From assembly GCA_023444095.1 (NCBI GenBank), contig JAEZRP010000001.1, positions 62,001 to 126,000 of the forward strand: DNA of 64,000 nt. The letters run 5' to 3'. Under the pieces are notes generated by a model, which searched no databases, had not been told where the DNA came from, and was given only the letters and a program-made list of their open reading frames with translations. The first letter of the stretch is position 1, and each line of letters starts with the position of its first letter. The position numbers and the translations under genes were made by a program. Shown here piece by piece: positions 26,977-34,975 of the stretch. Origin of the DNA: Bacillota bacterium (GTDB lineage Bacteria > Bacillota > Clostridia > Christensenellales > Aristaeellaceae).

Positions 26977-27669
26977 ATGGACGCGTACGAAATCATCAAC
27001 TTTATCAAAAACGCAAAGAAAAAGACGCCCGTGAAGGCGTATGTGAAGCTTTCGCGCCCGGTTGCGTTCCCGAACTGCAAGGTGTTCGGCGCGCCCGACT
27101 GCATCGTGTTCGGCGACTGGGCGGACATCGCTGCGGTCCTCGACACAAACCGCGACGCGGTCCTTGAGCTTGAGGTCGAGTGCGACCGCAGAAACAGCGC
27201 GATGCCGCTGCTCGACCTTAGGAGCATCAACGCGCGCATCGAGCCGGGCGCGATCATTCGCGACATGGTGGAGATCGGCGACCGTGCCGTCATCATGATG
27301 GGCGCGATCCTGAACATCGGCGCGGTCGTCGGCCACGACACCATGATCGACATGGGCGTGGTACTCGGCGGGCGCGCGACCGTCGGCGCGCATTGCCACA
27401 TCGGCGCGGGCGCGGTGCTCGCGGGCGTCGTCGAGCCGCCCTCCGCCAAGCCCGTCGTCGTCGAGGATCACGTGCTCATCGGCGCGAACGCCGTCGTCAT
27501 TGAAGGCGTCCGCATCGGTGAGGGCGCAGTCGTCGCAGCCGGCAGCGTCGTCATCTCGGATGTCGCACCAAACAGCGTCGTCGCGGGCGTTCCCGCGCGC
27601 TTTATCAAGATGAAGGACGCCGGAACCGTCGAAAAGACGCTGCTTTTGGACGCGCTCAGGGAGTTGTAA
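26977..27669 (+). CDS. dapH: Tetrahydrodipicolinate N-acetyltransferase
   Basis: The protein is 230 residues. The N-terminal DapH domain is followed by a left-handed beta helix of hexapeptide repeats (from about residue 85: IEPGAIIRDMVEIGD through ANAVVIEGVRIGEGAVVAAGS). VVGHDTMIDMGVVLGGRATVG is typical of DapH. It acetylates tetrahydrodipicolinate, defining the acetyl branch of diaminopimelate synthesis; dapL and patA are not here. GGGAGG precedes the ATG. Confidence 0.94.
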   Translation: MDAYEIINFIKNAKKKTPVKAYVKLSRPVAFPNCKVFGAPDCIVFGDWADIAAVLDTNRDAVLELEVECDRRNSAMPLLDLRSINARIEPGAIIRDMVEIGDRAVIMMGAILNIGAVVGHDTMIDMGVVLGGRATVGAHCHIGAGAVLAGVVEPPSAKPVVVEDHVLIGANAVVIEGVRIGEGAVVAAGSVVISDVAPNSVVAGVPARFIKMKDAGTVEKTLLLDALREL

Positions 27670-27677
27670 GAGGCGAA

Positions 27678-27830
27678 GGGAACGCCGGAGAGCTGCCCCG
27701 GACCCCGGCGGCGAATTGCTTTTGGTAAGTCGACCTCCAAGGGCCGCTGGCCCTTTGGAATCCCGGACTATGACAAGAATGTCATTGTACGTCGTCGGCG
27801 CGGGGTTCAAACCCCGCGCCGACGATTTTC
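27678..27830 (+). repeat. Dispersed composite intergenic element, copy A
   Basis: Nine bases after the dapH stop the sequence runs GGGAACGCCGG, CCCCGGACCCCGG, then a CCAAGGGCC-gct-GGCCCTTTGG hairpin followed by AATCCC, a 30-base spacer and the terminator at 27793. This order matches copies C and E, also sense-oriented directly after stop codons. Confidence 0.6.
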
Positions 27831-27837
27831 GTTTTTG
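27793..27837 (+). terminator. Bidirectional terminator between dapH and the ferredoxin-like gene
   Basis: CGTCGGCGCGGGGTT (27793-27807) pairs with AACCCCGCGCCGACG (27810-27824), a 15-bp perfect arm match, followed by ATTTTCGTTTTT. The convergent gene stops at 27842. Confidence 0.85.
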
Positions 27838-27841
27838 GGCC

Positions 27842-28579
27842 CTACGCGAAACCTCTGATCGCGCAGGGACCGACGCTGCACCGGAAACAGCCGTGCCGCC
27901 CCGGCAGGCTGTTCTTCTCTTTTAGGTACGCGTCGCAGCGAAAGCGGTCAAAGCCCTCGCGCGTCAGCGCTCCCGACGGGCAGTTCTGGACGCACGCGGC
28001 GCACGAGCCGTCCCGATACCACAGGCATAACGCTCCTTCCGGACGCGCGCTCGGCTCGATCCGGCGATCGATGACGACGCTGCCGATCCTGCCCATGGTG
28101 CCGAGCCTCGTCACCACAAGCCGGTTCAGACCGAACGTGCCGATGCCTGCGATCACGGCGGCAGACTTGTGCGACCACCGTGCGCGCAGCGAGGCGGGAT
28201 CGTAATTGCTCGTGGGCGGCTGCGTGGCGACCTCGATTCCATCCTCTGCCAGCTCCGCCCCAAGCCGCGCGGCGATGTGCGCGAGCAGCTCGTTTGTCCC
28301 TTCATAATAGTCCGACCAGATGTCCGGCGCGCCGGAATCCTCGCGCGCGAGCCTCGCCATCTCCGAGGAGAACGGAACAAAGTAAGCGACGACCGTCTCG
28401 GCGGCGGGCAGGATGTCCGCCGGGAGGGCCTGCTCGCTCCCAATGAGATCGGTCAGTTGCGCAAACAGCGGGTCGTGCGCGTCCGCGTAGCCCACGATGG
28501 GCGTCCGGTACGGAAGGGGCGCGCGCCAGGCGGCCGTTTCCGCCGCGACGATCCCCTCGATTTTTTGCCTGATCTCCAT
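27842..28579 (-). CDS. Ferredoxin-type protein related to epoxyqueuosine reductase QueG
   Basis: The protein is 245 residues. Its C-terminal part has CAACVQNCPSGAL and then CDAYLKEKNSLPGRHGCFRC with VGPC, a double 4Fe-4S arrangement like QueG. QueG itself is longer and binds cobalamin; I do not see a clear cobalamin site, and the N-terminal 60 residues are unlike QueG. The middle SHKSAAVIAGIGTFGLNRLVVTRLGTMGRIGSVV resembles the QueG core (WAARAGLGWxGKN-like position). It is last in a three-gene operon with DppA and a P1 peptidase. True tRNA-modifying activity is doubtful. Confidence 0.6.
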   Translation of the reverse strand: MEIRQKIEGIVAAETAAWRAPLPYRTPIVGYADAHDPLFAQLTDLIGSEQALPADILPAAETVVAYFVPFSSEMARLAREDSGAPDIWSDYYEGTNELLAHIAARLGAELAEDGIEVATQPPTSNYDPASLRARWSHKSAAVIAGIGTFGLNRLVVTRLGTMGRIGSVVIDRRIEPSARPEGALCLWYRDGSCAACVQNCPSGALTREGFDRFRCDAYLKEKNSLPGRHGCFRCSVGPCAIRGFA

Positions 28580-28590
28580 GCGTGTCTTCC

Positions 28591-29391
28591 TCACAGGCAG
28601 AAGTAGAAGAAGCGCAGAACCTCTATGTAATCGCCCGACTCGAACCGGACGGTGCGCGCGTCCGTCTGGACGACACCGGGATAGAGGCGCGCGCTGCGCG
28701 CGGAGGCGTGCTCCCGGAAGGAGATTTCCGCCACAAAGTGCTCCGGAAGCGGGAACATGCACTGTGCGGGATCGAGGGTCATGGCCTTCTCCGCCGCCGC
28801 GCGGATGCGCTCGACCGCCTCATCCGGGTGAATGGATAGGGACGCCCGGCCGATCCCTTCCTTGACCGGTACGGTCAGGATGTTGGGATTGACGGAAGTG
28901 ATCCAGTCGCATAGCGCCCTGTCACCCGCCACCATAAAAATCGGCACGCCGAGCGTCGCCGCGTAAAGCGCGTTGATATGCAGCTCGCTCGCCAGCTCGC
29001 CGTTGATCTTGACGTGGACGTTGCGCGTATTCATGGTGTGAGAAAGCGGATTCCCGTCGATCCCGGCGGCGGAATGATAGCCGGTGAAGATCGCGCCTTC
29101 GTGCTCCGCCGTGAGACCCGCCATCATGCTGCACAGCTCCTGCGCCCAGCCGCGCAAAAGGAGCGTTTTTCTGGGCAGCAACTCCGCGTCGATGTTGCGC
29201 GCGGAATCGTGCGCGTCCTTGACCAGAACCTCTTCCGCACCGCCCGCGAGCGCGCCTTCGCACGCAGCGGCCACTTCGCGCGTCATCTGCCGGGCGAAGG
29301 GCACATAGTCTGGCTTGCTCTTCTCCGTCTCGTCCCAATGAATGATGCCGCAGGTTCCCTCGATGTCAGCCGATAGAAATATCTTTTTCAC
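28591..29391 (-). CDS. dppA: D-aminopeptidase DppA, M55 family
   Basis: The protein is 266 residues. KKIFLSADIEGTCGI holds the first metal ligands (Asp, Glu), VKDAHDSARNID and FTGYHSAAG give the histidines, and VHVKINGELASELHINALYA is typical of M55 zinc aminopeptidases. It cleaves N-terminal D- or small L-residues from peptides. The start is a GTG at 29391 behind AAGGGGC; no ATG is in frame nearby with a ribosome site. Gaps to its neighbours are 11 and 13 bases. Confidence 0.88.
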   Translation of the reverse strand: MKKIFLSADIEGTCGIIHWDETEKSKPDYVPFARQMTREVAAACEGALAGGAEEVLVKDAHDSARNIDAELLPRKTLLLRGWAQELCSMMAGLTAEHEGAIFTGYHSAAGIDGNPLSHTMNTRNVHVKINGELASELHINALYAATLGVPIFMVAGDRALCDWITSVNPNILTVPVKEGIGRASLSIHPDEAVERIRAAAEKAMTLDPAQCMFPLPEHFVAEISFREHASARSARLYPGVVQTDARTVRFESGDYIEVLRFFYFCL

Positions 29392-29404
29392 GCATTTCGC
29401 CCCT

Positions 29405-30319
29405 TCATGCTTTTTCCTGATTATAGCACACGGCGTCCCGGATTGCACGCGCGAGCGCGCGAGCGGCGAGCGTTCCGACGACGTTTACGTCCGCTTCCAC
29501 ATCCCCGCACGCGAGCGCGTAGATGGTATCGCCGTCCGCCATCGTCCCAACCGGAGAGATGCAGCGCGCATACGCCGCCCGCGCCATGGCCGCGACCTTC
29601 GAGCAGTCCGCCTTCGAAAGCCGCGCATTCGTAACCACGCAGGAGACGGTCGTATTGCCCGTGAAGAGATCCGTCGGCGCGGCGAGGCGGTAGAGCGCCT
29701 CCTCGCACCGCGCGCCCTTCATCCCCGCGAGCTTCTCACCCGTCTCGAAGTCGAACACGTCGCCGAGCGCGTTCACGATAGCAACCGCGCCCACCTCGAG
29801 CGCGTCGAGCCGCACGGCGCAAAGCCCGAGCCCGGACCTCTCTGCCGACGCCATGCCGTTGAGCTTCCCCACCGTCGCGCCCGCGCCCGCACCGACCGCG
29901 CCGGAATCCTGCGCGCGCCTCTCGGAATCCAGGCACGCGGCGTAGCCCATGGCCGCGTCGGGGCGCGTGGTCGCGGAACCAATCCCGAGGTCATAGATGC
30001 ACGACTGAACGACGAGCGGCACCTTCGCGTAGCCCGTGTCGTACCCGATCCCGCGCTCCTCAAGGTAGCGCATGACGCCGTCCGCCGCCGCAAGCCCGAA
30101 CGCCGAGCCGCCCGCGAGCACCACCGCGTCAATCGGATTGTCGGCTGTCAGGGGCATGCACAAGAGCGTCTCGCGCGAGGCTGGGCCGCCCCCGCTGACG
30201 TCCACGCCGCCCTTCGCACCGTTTTCGGCGATCACGACGGTCACGCCCGTCATCGCCCCGGGATCCTGCGCGCTCCCGATCCGGAAGCCCTTCATTTCAT
30301 TGATGTCGAAATACTCCAT
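29405..30319 (-). CDS. P1 family (S58, DmpA-like) peptidase
   Basis: The protein is 304 residues, starting with the ATG at 30319 behind GGGAGG. MKGFRIGSAQDPGAMTGVTVV, VSGGGPASRETLLC, VLAGGSAFGLAAADGVMRYLEERG and the C-terminal GTMADGDTIYALACG are hallmarks of the DmpA/P1 family of N-terminal-nucleophile aminopeptidases that self-cleave into two chains. NTTVSCVVTNARL is the likely nucleophile region, but I cannot prove the cleavage residue. It heads an operon with DppA, pointing to small-peptide use. Confidence 0.85.
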   Translation of the reverse strand: MEYFDINEMKGFRIGSAQDPGAMTGVTVVIAENGAKGGVDVSGGGPASRETLLCMPLTADNPIDAVVLAGGSAFGLAAADGVMRYLEERGIGYDTGYAKVPLVVQSCIYDLGIGSATTRPDAAMGYAACLDSERRAQDSGAVGAGAGATVGKLNGMASAERSGLGLCAVRLDALEVGAVAIVNALGDVFDFETGEKLAGMKGARCEEALYRLAAPTDLFTGNTTVSCVVTNARLSKADCSKVAAMARAAYARCISPVGTMADGDTIYALACGDVEADVNVVGTLAARALARAIRDAVCYNQEKA

Positions 30320-30336
30320 AAAACCTCCCTCGGAAT

Positions 30337-30423
30337 GGGAAACGCCGGGGATTCTCCCCGGACCCCGCTCAAGGTGAATGCCCTTGAGACTCCCAAACCC
30401 AATAAGCATTGGCCCAGCCCCAG
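30337..30423 (+). repeat. Dispersed composite intergenic element, copy B
   Basis: Reads GGGAAACGCCGGGG, CTCCCCGGACCCCG, CTCAAGG-tgaatg-CCCTTGAGA then CTCCC, ending in GGCCCAGCCCC. Same order of blocks as copies A, C and E. Unlike them it does not follow a stop codon; it begins 18 bases from the start of the divergent P1 peptidase gene. Confidence 0.6.
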
Positions 30424-30440
30424 CGTGAAATATGCAAACT

Positions 30441-30560
30441 CGGTCGTTCGGGGCTGGACCCCGGACGACCGATAGACAGCTTGATCTTTTTCTCTCAGCC
30501 TGGGATTCTTCAAGGATAATGTCCCTTAAGCGGGGTCCGGAGCGGAGCCCCGGCGTTCCC
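30441..30560 (-). repeat. Dispersed composite intergenic element, copy C, with hairpin
   Basis: On the minus strand, 15 bases after the permease stop, GGGAACGCCGGGGC, CCGGACCCCG, CTTAAGGGAC and CCTTGAAGAATCCC follow in order, then a 13-base-arm hairpin CGGTCGT-t-CGGGG (30441-30453) with CCCCG-g-ACGACCG (30459-30471). The plus-strand side of that hairpin is followed by a distant T tract; it may end the permease transcript weakly. Confidence 0.6.
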
Positions 30561-30575
30561 CTGCTCCCCTCCCCG

Positions 30576-31523
30576 CTACTGCTTGACCGAGCCGAGGATG
30601 CCCTCGACGAAATTCTTCTGGAGGATGAAGAAGATGACAACGGTGGGAATGGTCGTGATGGTGACCGCGAGCATGATCTGGCCGAAGTCGAGCACGTAGC
30701 CGCCCATGAGGTTTGAGATGTACATGGGCATGGTATGGTTTTTCGGGTTCGCGGCCAGGATGACCAGCGGCCAGAGGTAGGAGTTCCAGGAGTTCATGAA
30801 CGTGACGGTCGCGGCTGCCGAGTAGGTCGGTTTCATGACGGGCATGAACACCCGCGTGAAGATGCCGAACTCGCTCAGTCCGTCGATGCGCGAAGCCTCG
30901 ATCAGCTCGCGCGGGAACGACTGCGCGCCCTGCCGGAACATGAAGATCAGAAACGCGGTGGAGAATGCCGGGATCACGACGCCCCAATAGTTGTTCGTCA
31001 GCCCGATCTTCGAGAACATGCGGAAGAGAGGCACGAGCGTCGCGGCTGCCGGGATCATCATGGAGAGCATGATGAGCTTCATGATAAAGTCCTTGCCCTT
31101 CGTCCGGTAGACCACGAACGCGTAGCCCGCGGCGGACGAGACGAGGAGCGACCCCGCCGTAATGAGGAGCGTGTTCCGGAGAGAATTCCAGAACGCGATC
31201 ACAATCTTCGAGGAGCCGACGATCCCGAGGAACTGCCACACGGTCTCGACCTGCTTCGCGGCCGGATCGGCGGCGTCGCCTTCGTCGCGCATGAACACAA
31301 GGTCGAGGTTCTGATTATCGGTCAGAAGGCCGTAGAGGTTCTTTCCGAAGTTCGCGCCGGGATAGAGTCTGGCCTGCGCCACGTCGTTGGTGTGGTTGGT
31401 CGAGGAGACGATGATCCAGTAAAACGGGAACACCGACAAAAGGGAGAAGACAATGAGCACGATGTGCGTCACGACGGTCGCGCCCGAGATGTGCTTCTTG
31501 TTGCGCTTAACGTTTTCTGTCAT
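30576..31523 (-). CDS. Carbohydrate ABC transporter permease (MalG/LacG type)
   Basis: The protein is 315 residues with six membrane segments. The conserved cytoplasmic loop is ELIEASRIDGLSEFGIFTRVFMPVMKP (EAA motif: EASRIDG...PVMKP). FPFYWIIVSSTN near the N-terminus is typical of this permease family. An inserted hydrophilic segment of about 70 residues between helices 1 and 2 (TDNQNLDLVFMRDEGDAAD region) also occurs in related oligosaccharide permeases. Its ATG overlaps the upstream permease stop (ATGA). No ATPase gene is present; a shared MsmK-like ATPase elsewhere is likely. Confidence 0.9.
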   Translation of the reverse strand: MTENVKRNKKHISGATVVTHIVLIVFSLLSVFPFYWIIVSSTNHTNDVAQARLYPGANFGKNLYGLLTDNQNLDLVFMRDEGDAADPAAKQVETVWQFLGIVGSSKIVIAFWNSLRNTLLITAGSLLVSSAAGYAFVVYRTKGKDFIMKLIMLSMMIPAAATLVPLFRMFSKIGLTNNYWGVVIPAFSTAFLIFMFRQGAQSFPRELIEASRIDGLSEFGIFTRVFMPVMKPTYSAAATVTFMNSWNSYLWPLVILAANPKNHTMPMYISNLMGGYVLDFGQIMLAVTITTIPTVVIFFILQKNFVEGILGSVKQ

Positions 31524-32476
31524 TTGGAATCACCGACCTTCAGCTGGATGAGCGCAAGCACGGCGACCAGAATCAGGATCACGTAGGAGATCGCGGACGC
31601 GTAGCCGAAGCGGGGCGTGCCCTCGAACGTGAGCTGGTAGATGTACTTCGAGAGTGTGATCGTCTTGAAGTCGCCGTTTGTCATATTCTGAACCTCGTCG
31701 AACAGCTGGAGCGTTCCGTTGGTCGAGAGGATCGTGGTCATGAGGATGATGGGCTTGAGAAGCGGGAGCGTGATGTGCGTAAACCGCTGATACGCGCTCG
31801 CGCCGTCGATCTTCGCGGCTTCGTATATGCCGGGATCGATGTTCTGAAGTCCCGCGAGGTAGAAGATCATGTTGTATCCCGTCCAGCGCCAGAGCATCGT
31901 GAGGATGATGATGAATTTTGCGGTGGCGTTCTGGGTGAGGAACTTGATCGGCTGATCGATCAGGCTCAGGTTCATCAAAACCGAGTTGACAAAGCCGGAG
32001 TTCGAGAACATTTGCTTGAAGATGATCGCGCAGCTGACAAGCGAGGTCGCGCAGGGCAGGAAGATCGCCGTGCGGTAGACGCCCTTCATCGTCAGCTTCT
32101 TGTTGTTCAGAAGGCTCGCGAGCACAAGAGCCGTCAGGAGCATGATCGGCACCTGAACGATCAGATAGAAGAAGGTGTTCGACAGGGCCTCTCTGAATTT
32201 TGCATCCTTCGTGAAGAGCCTGATATAGTTATAAAACAAATCGTTGACAGCCTGTCCGGTGCTTTCCGAATTTTGGAAGAGCTCCGTCACCGACGAATAG
32301 TCGCCGAACGTCAGGGCGTCGCCCTTCCCCTGCTGCAGCGAATAAATAAACGCCTCGATCATGGGATAGAACGCCAGCATGATGATCAGGATCGTCGCCG
32401 GCGCGATGAACCACCAGCCGTTGCGCTGCGTGCGCACCTGCAGGCCGGCCTTGTTCGGAGCGATGGTCTTTTGCAT
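31520..32476 (-). CDS. Carbohydrate ABC transporter permease (MalF/LacF type)
   Basis: The protein is 318 residues with six predicted membrane spans. The N-terminal GWWFIAPATILIIMLAFYPMIEAF and the EAA loop EAAKIDGASAYQRFTHITLPLLKP are diagnostic. It forms the channel with the downstream permease. The ATG at 32476 follows GGGGGAG; a longer frame to 32527 lacks a ribosome site. It is separated from the binding-protein gene by a 171-base structured spacer. Confidence 0.9.
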   Translation of the reverse strand: MQKTIAPNKAGLQVRTQRNGWWFIAPATILIIMLAFYPMIEAFIYSLQQGKGDALTFGDYSSVTELFQNSESTGQAVNDLFYNYIRLFTKDAKFREALSNTFFYLIVQVPIMLLTALVLASLLNNKKLTMKGVYRTAIFLPCATSLVSCAIIFKQMFSNSGFVNSVLMNLSLIDQPIKFLTQNATAKFIIILTMLWRWTGYNMIFYLAGLQNIDPGIYEAAKIDGASAYQRFTHITLPLLKPIILMTTILSTNGTLQLFDEVQNMTNGDFKTITLSKYIYQLTFEGTPRFGYASAISYVILILVAVLALIQLKVGDSK

Positions 32477-32553
32477 TTTGCTCCCCCTCTGTCCTTGAAA
32501 AGCGGTCGCACGCGCGGCCGCTCCCATTGTTTGCGCGCCCCTCCGGTATGCCC

Positions 32554-32631
32554 GACCGGGCGCGCCGTCCGGGACGGGCGGGGGACCGTTCCCCCGCCCT
32601 GCCCGGTCGCGGGGGATGTTCGTCCCCCGCG
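32554..32631 (-). other. Cluster of stem-loops between binding-protein and permease genes
   Basis: Three perfect stems lie in 78 bases: GACCGGGC (32554-32561) with GCCCGGTC (32601-32608) encloses GGGCGGGGG (32576-32584) with CCCCCGCCC (32591-32599); then CGCGGGGGA (32608-32616) with TCCCCCGCG (32623-32631). No T tract follows. Such clusters commonly protect the upstream binding-protein mRNA. Confidence 0.7.
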
Positions 32632-32647
32632 CGTGGCTTGTCTTTGA

Positions 32648-33907
32648 TTACTCCATTTCGAACTCGAGGTTCTCCTGGGCGGTATCGAGCGCGGACTGGG
32701 CATCTGCGCCGTTCAGAACTTCCTGCACGGCCTCGTTGATGGCGTCGCGCGCCTCGTAGTTGTATACGCCGTAGTTGACGACCGGGATGTTCGCCGCGTA
32801 GTCAAGAAGGTCCTCAAAGATCTTCTGGCCTGCGAAGAACGGATGCTCGATGGTGTAGGCCTCGCCGCCGGCGGCGGGGAGATACGTCGCGATCGCGGAA
32901 GAGGTCGGGAGGATGGTCTGGTAGAGCTCGACGGAACCCGCGAAGGTCTTCGCGAGGAAGTCGGCCGCTTCCTTCTCCTCGGGGCCGCGCACGACGAGCC
33001 AGGAGGAGCCGCCCTGGTTGGAGTAGTTGACAGAGGTCTCAAGGTTCAGGCGCGGCGTGGTGGTCATGCCCCACAGGCCGGACTGGTCCTCGGCGAGCAC
33101 GATGGACGCCATGATCCAGCAGCCGTTGACGGTGCCGGCGCAGTTGCCGCTCTGGAAGCCGGAGATGTAGTCGGGCCAATCGACGCCTTCGTACACGATG
33201 CCGGACTGCGCGAGGCGGACGACCTGATTGACGACCTCGACGAAGGGCTCGGTGTTGATCTGGGGATCGCCGTTCTCGTCAAAGAACCAAGTGCCCATGG
33301 ACTGCACCATCATCATGACGAAGTCGGAGTAGCCCGCGGAGGTGGAAAGCAGGTACTTGCCGGTCTTTTCCTTGACGACCTTGCCGATCTCGATCAGCTC
33401 GTCCCAAGTGACGTTGGTCACGTCCTCGAGGGTGTAGCCGGCCTCGGCGAGGATGTCGGTGCGCAGGAACATCGCCGATGCGCCATTGTCGAACGGCACG
33501 GCATAGCTCTGGCCATCGAAGGTGAAGTTGGCAACCTTGTAAGACGCGAACTGGGTGTAGTCGATGTAATCATCGAGCGGCAGGTAGTACTGGGAGAAGC
33601 TCGAGAGGAACTTCTGGCCCGAGTTGTCCTGCATGAGAATGACGTCCGGAAGCGCGCTCACGTCGCCGGACATGAAGGACGTGGTCTGGATGGTCTCGAT
33701 GTCGCCGGATTCGATGTTGACAACCTCAATATTCACATTGGGGTTGGCGGCCTCGTAAATTTTCGCGGCCTCTTCCATCGCGTAGACGTTGAACGCAGGA
33801 TCCCAGCACCAGACGGTGACGGTCTTCTGCTCCTCCGCCTGTGCGCCCACCGCGATCGCGGGGATCATCAGGCACACGGCCATGAGAATCGCCAGGAGCT
33901 TTTTCAT
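32648..33907 (-). CDS. Carbohydrate ABC transporter, extracellular solute-binding protein
   Basis: The protein is 419 residues. A signal peptide (MKKLLAILMAVCLMIPAIA, cleavage near AQA-EE) leads to TVTVWCWDPAFNVYAMEEAAKIYE, the start of a family 1 sugar-binding protein, with VPFDNGASAMFLRTDILAEAGY and GTVNGCWIMA later. The single Cys in the signal core is not a lipobox, so the protein is not an obvious lipoprotein. The sugar is unknown; the neighbouring TIM-barrel isomerase suggests an intracellular sugar or inositol-like pathway. AAGGAGG precedes the ATG. Confidence 0.9.
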   Translation of the reverse strand: MKKLLAILMAVCLMIPAIAVGAQAEEQKTVTVWCWDPAFNVYAMEEAAKIYEAANPNVNIEVVNIESGDIETIQTTSFMSGDVSALPDVILMQDNSGQKFLSSFSQYYLPLDDYIDYTQFASYKVANFTFDGQSYAVPFDNGASAMFLRTDILAEAGYTLEDVTNVTWDELIEIGKVVKEKTGKYLLSTSAGYSDFVMMMVQSMGTWFFDENGDPQINTEPFVEVVNQVVRLAQSGIVYEGVDWPDYISGFQSGNCAGTVNGCWIMASIVLAEDQSGLWGMTTTPRLNLETSVNYSNQGGSSWLVVRGPEEKEAADFLAKTFAGSVELYQTILPTSSAIATYLPAAGGEAYTIEHPFFAGQKIFEDLLDYAANIPVVNYGVYNYEARDAINEAVQEVLNGADAQSALDTAQENLEFEME

Positions 33908-33963
33908 ACGGTTTTCCTCCTTATTTTTTGTGAACCGCTTGCGCGTTAACACAATACAAACAA

Positions 33964-33992
33964 ATAATAATCCATCTACTGAGTTTTGTCAA
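33964..33992 (-). promoter_or_regulatory. Promoter of the sugar ABC operon
   Basis: On the minus strand a consensus -35 TTGACA (33992-33987) and -10 TATTAT (33969-33964) are 17 bases apart. The region is unusually AT-rich for this window. The start would be near 33957, about 50 bases before the gene. Confidence 0.8.
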
Positions 33993-34045
33993 CCATTTAT
34001 GCACAAGGTGGCAATTTTTTATGAGAATCGTCCCATTTGTTGCGT

Positions 34046-34957
34046 CTACTCTTCCTTGGGCGCGCCGGGGAAGCGAACCTTCGGCCAGGGGTTTTCGACG
34101 AACGCCCCGCCGCGGCACCACTTGAGGTAGTTCAGCGCGTGGAGTTGACCCACCATCTCCCAGTCGCGGGAGTACACCGGGTCGTGGTAACCCTCGACGC
34201 AGATGTCGCCCTCGTAGCCGCCCATGTGGAGGATAGAGAAGACGTCGCGCCAGTTGGTGTCGCCGAAGCCCACCGTGCGCTCGGGCGCGTAGAGGTCTGA
34301 ATTCATCATCACGCCGTTCTCGCGCACAAAGGTCCAGTCGACGGAGGCGTCCTTTCCGTGCATGTGGTAGACTTTCCCCACCCATTTTCTAAGCTGCGGG
34401 ATGGGATCGATGAGCTGGATCATCTGGTGCGCGGGCTCCCACTCGAGTCCGAGCGCCGGAGAATCAACCTCGTTGAACATCATCTCCCACGCGCGAGGAT
34501 TGAAGCCGAGGTTGCAGGTGAGGCGGTCCCAGGTGCCACCCATGGGGCAGTTCTCGATGGCGATCTTGACGCCCTTGTCCTCCGCCCTCTTCGAGAGCTC
34601 GCGGAACACTTCGCCAAATTTCCCAATCGACTCGTCGACGCTCTTCCCCTCGTAGCCGCCCGCGAAGGTCGAGACGACGGTCGCGCCGTAGAGATGCGCG
34701 TTGTCGATGGCGTACTCGAGCGTTTTTTTATGGTCCTCGTACTGCACCGCGTTGCAATAGTAGCCAAACGTCGTGATCTCGACGCCCGTTCCCTCGAGAA
34801 GCGCCTTGAGCCTCGGGGCATGGTCCTCCATTTTGAGGCCGTGCAGGCTCATGTGGTTGTTGACGGAGACCGTCTCGAAGCCTGCCTTCACGAGATGTGG
34901 CATCCACGACTCCGCGAACGGACCGGGAATGCAGGTGCCGATGCGAATCTGCTTCAT
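34046..34957 (-). CDS. Sugar phosphate isomerase/epimerase family TIM-barrel protein
   Basis: The protein is 303 residues of the AP-endonuclease 2/xylose isomerase-like barrel. IAIENCPMGGTWDRL (metal-binding Glu), LGLEWEPAHQMIQ, YHMHGKDASVD (His) and GDICVEGYHDPVY (last Glu) give the metal-site pattern. It probably interconverts a sugar or inositol derivative brought in by the adjacent ABC transporter; the exact substrate is not readable. AAGGAGG precedes the ATG, and an 18-base gap links it to the YcxB-like gene. Confidence 0.82.
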   Translation of the reverse strand: MKQIRIGTCIPGPFAESWMPHLVKAGFETVSVNNHMSLHGLKMEDHAPRLKALLEGTGVEITTFGYYCNAVQYEDHKKTLEYAIDNAHLYGATVVSTFAGGYEGKSVDESIGKFGEVFRELSKRAEDKGVKIAIENCPMGGTWDRLTCNLGFNPRAWEMMFNEVDSPALGLEWEPAHQMIQLIDPIPQLRKWVGKVYHMHGKDASVDWTFVRENGVMMNSDLYAPERTVGFGDTNWRDVFSILHMGGYEGDICVEGYHDPVYSRDWEMVGQLHALNYLKWCRGGAFVENPWPKVRFPGAPKEE

Positions 34958-34975
34958 ATTTCTTATCCTCCTTCG

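Larger units (their letters stand above)
30320..30575. other. Intergenic region between the peptidase operon and the sugar ABC operon
   Basis: This 256-base stretch holds two copies of the composite element in opposite directions (B and C) and a strong central hairpin. No reading frame of note. Confidence 0.6.

Noticed and set aside
27800..27820. GGGGTTCAAACCCC looks like a tRNA T-arm
   Set aside because: The complementarity extends to 15 bp on both sides and a T tract follows, so it is a terminator; there is no D-arm, anticodon arm or CCA end.
33908..33956. LacI-type operator in the sugar ABC leader (AACCGCTTGCGCGTT)
   Set aside because: Only three outer base pairs match; the inner bases do not form a dyad.
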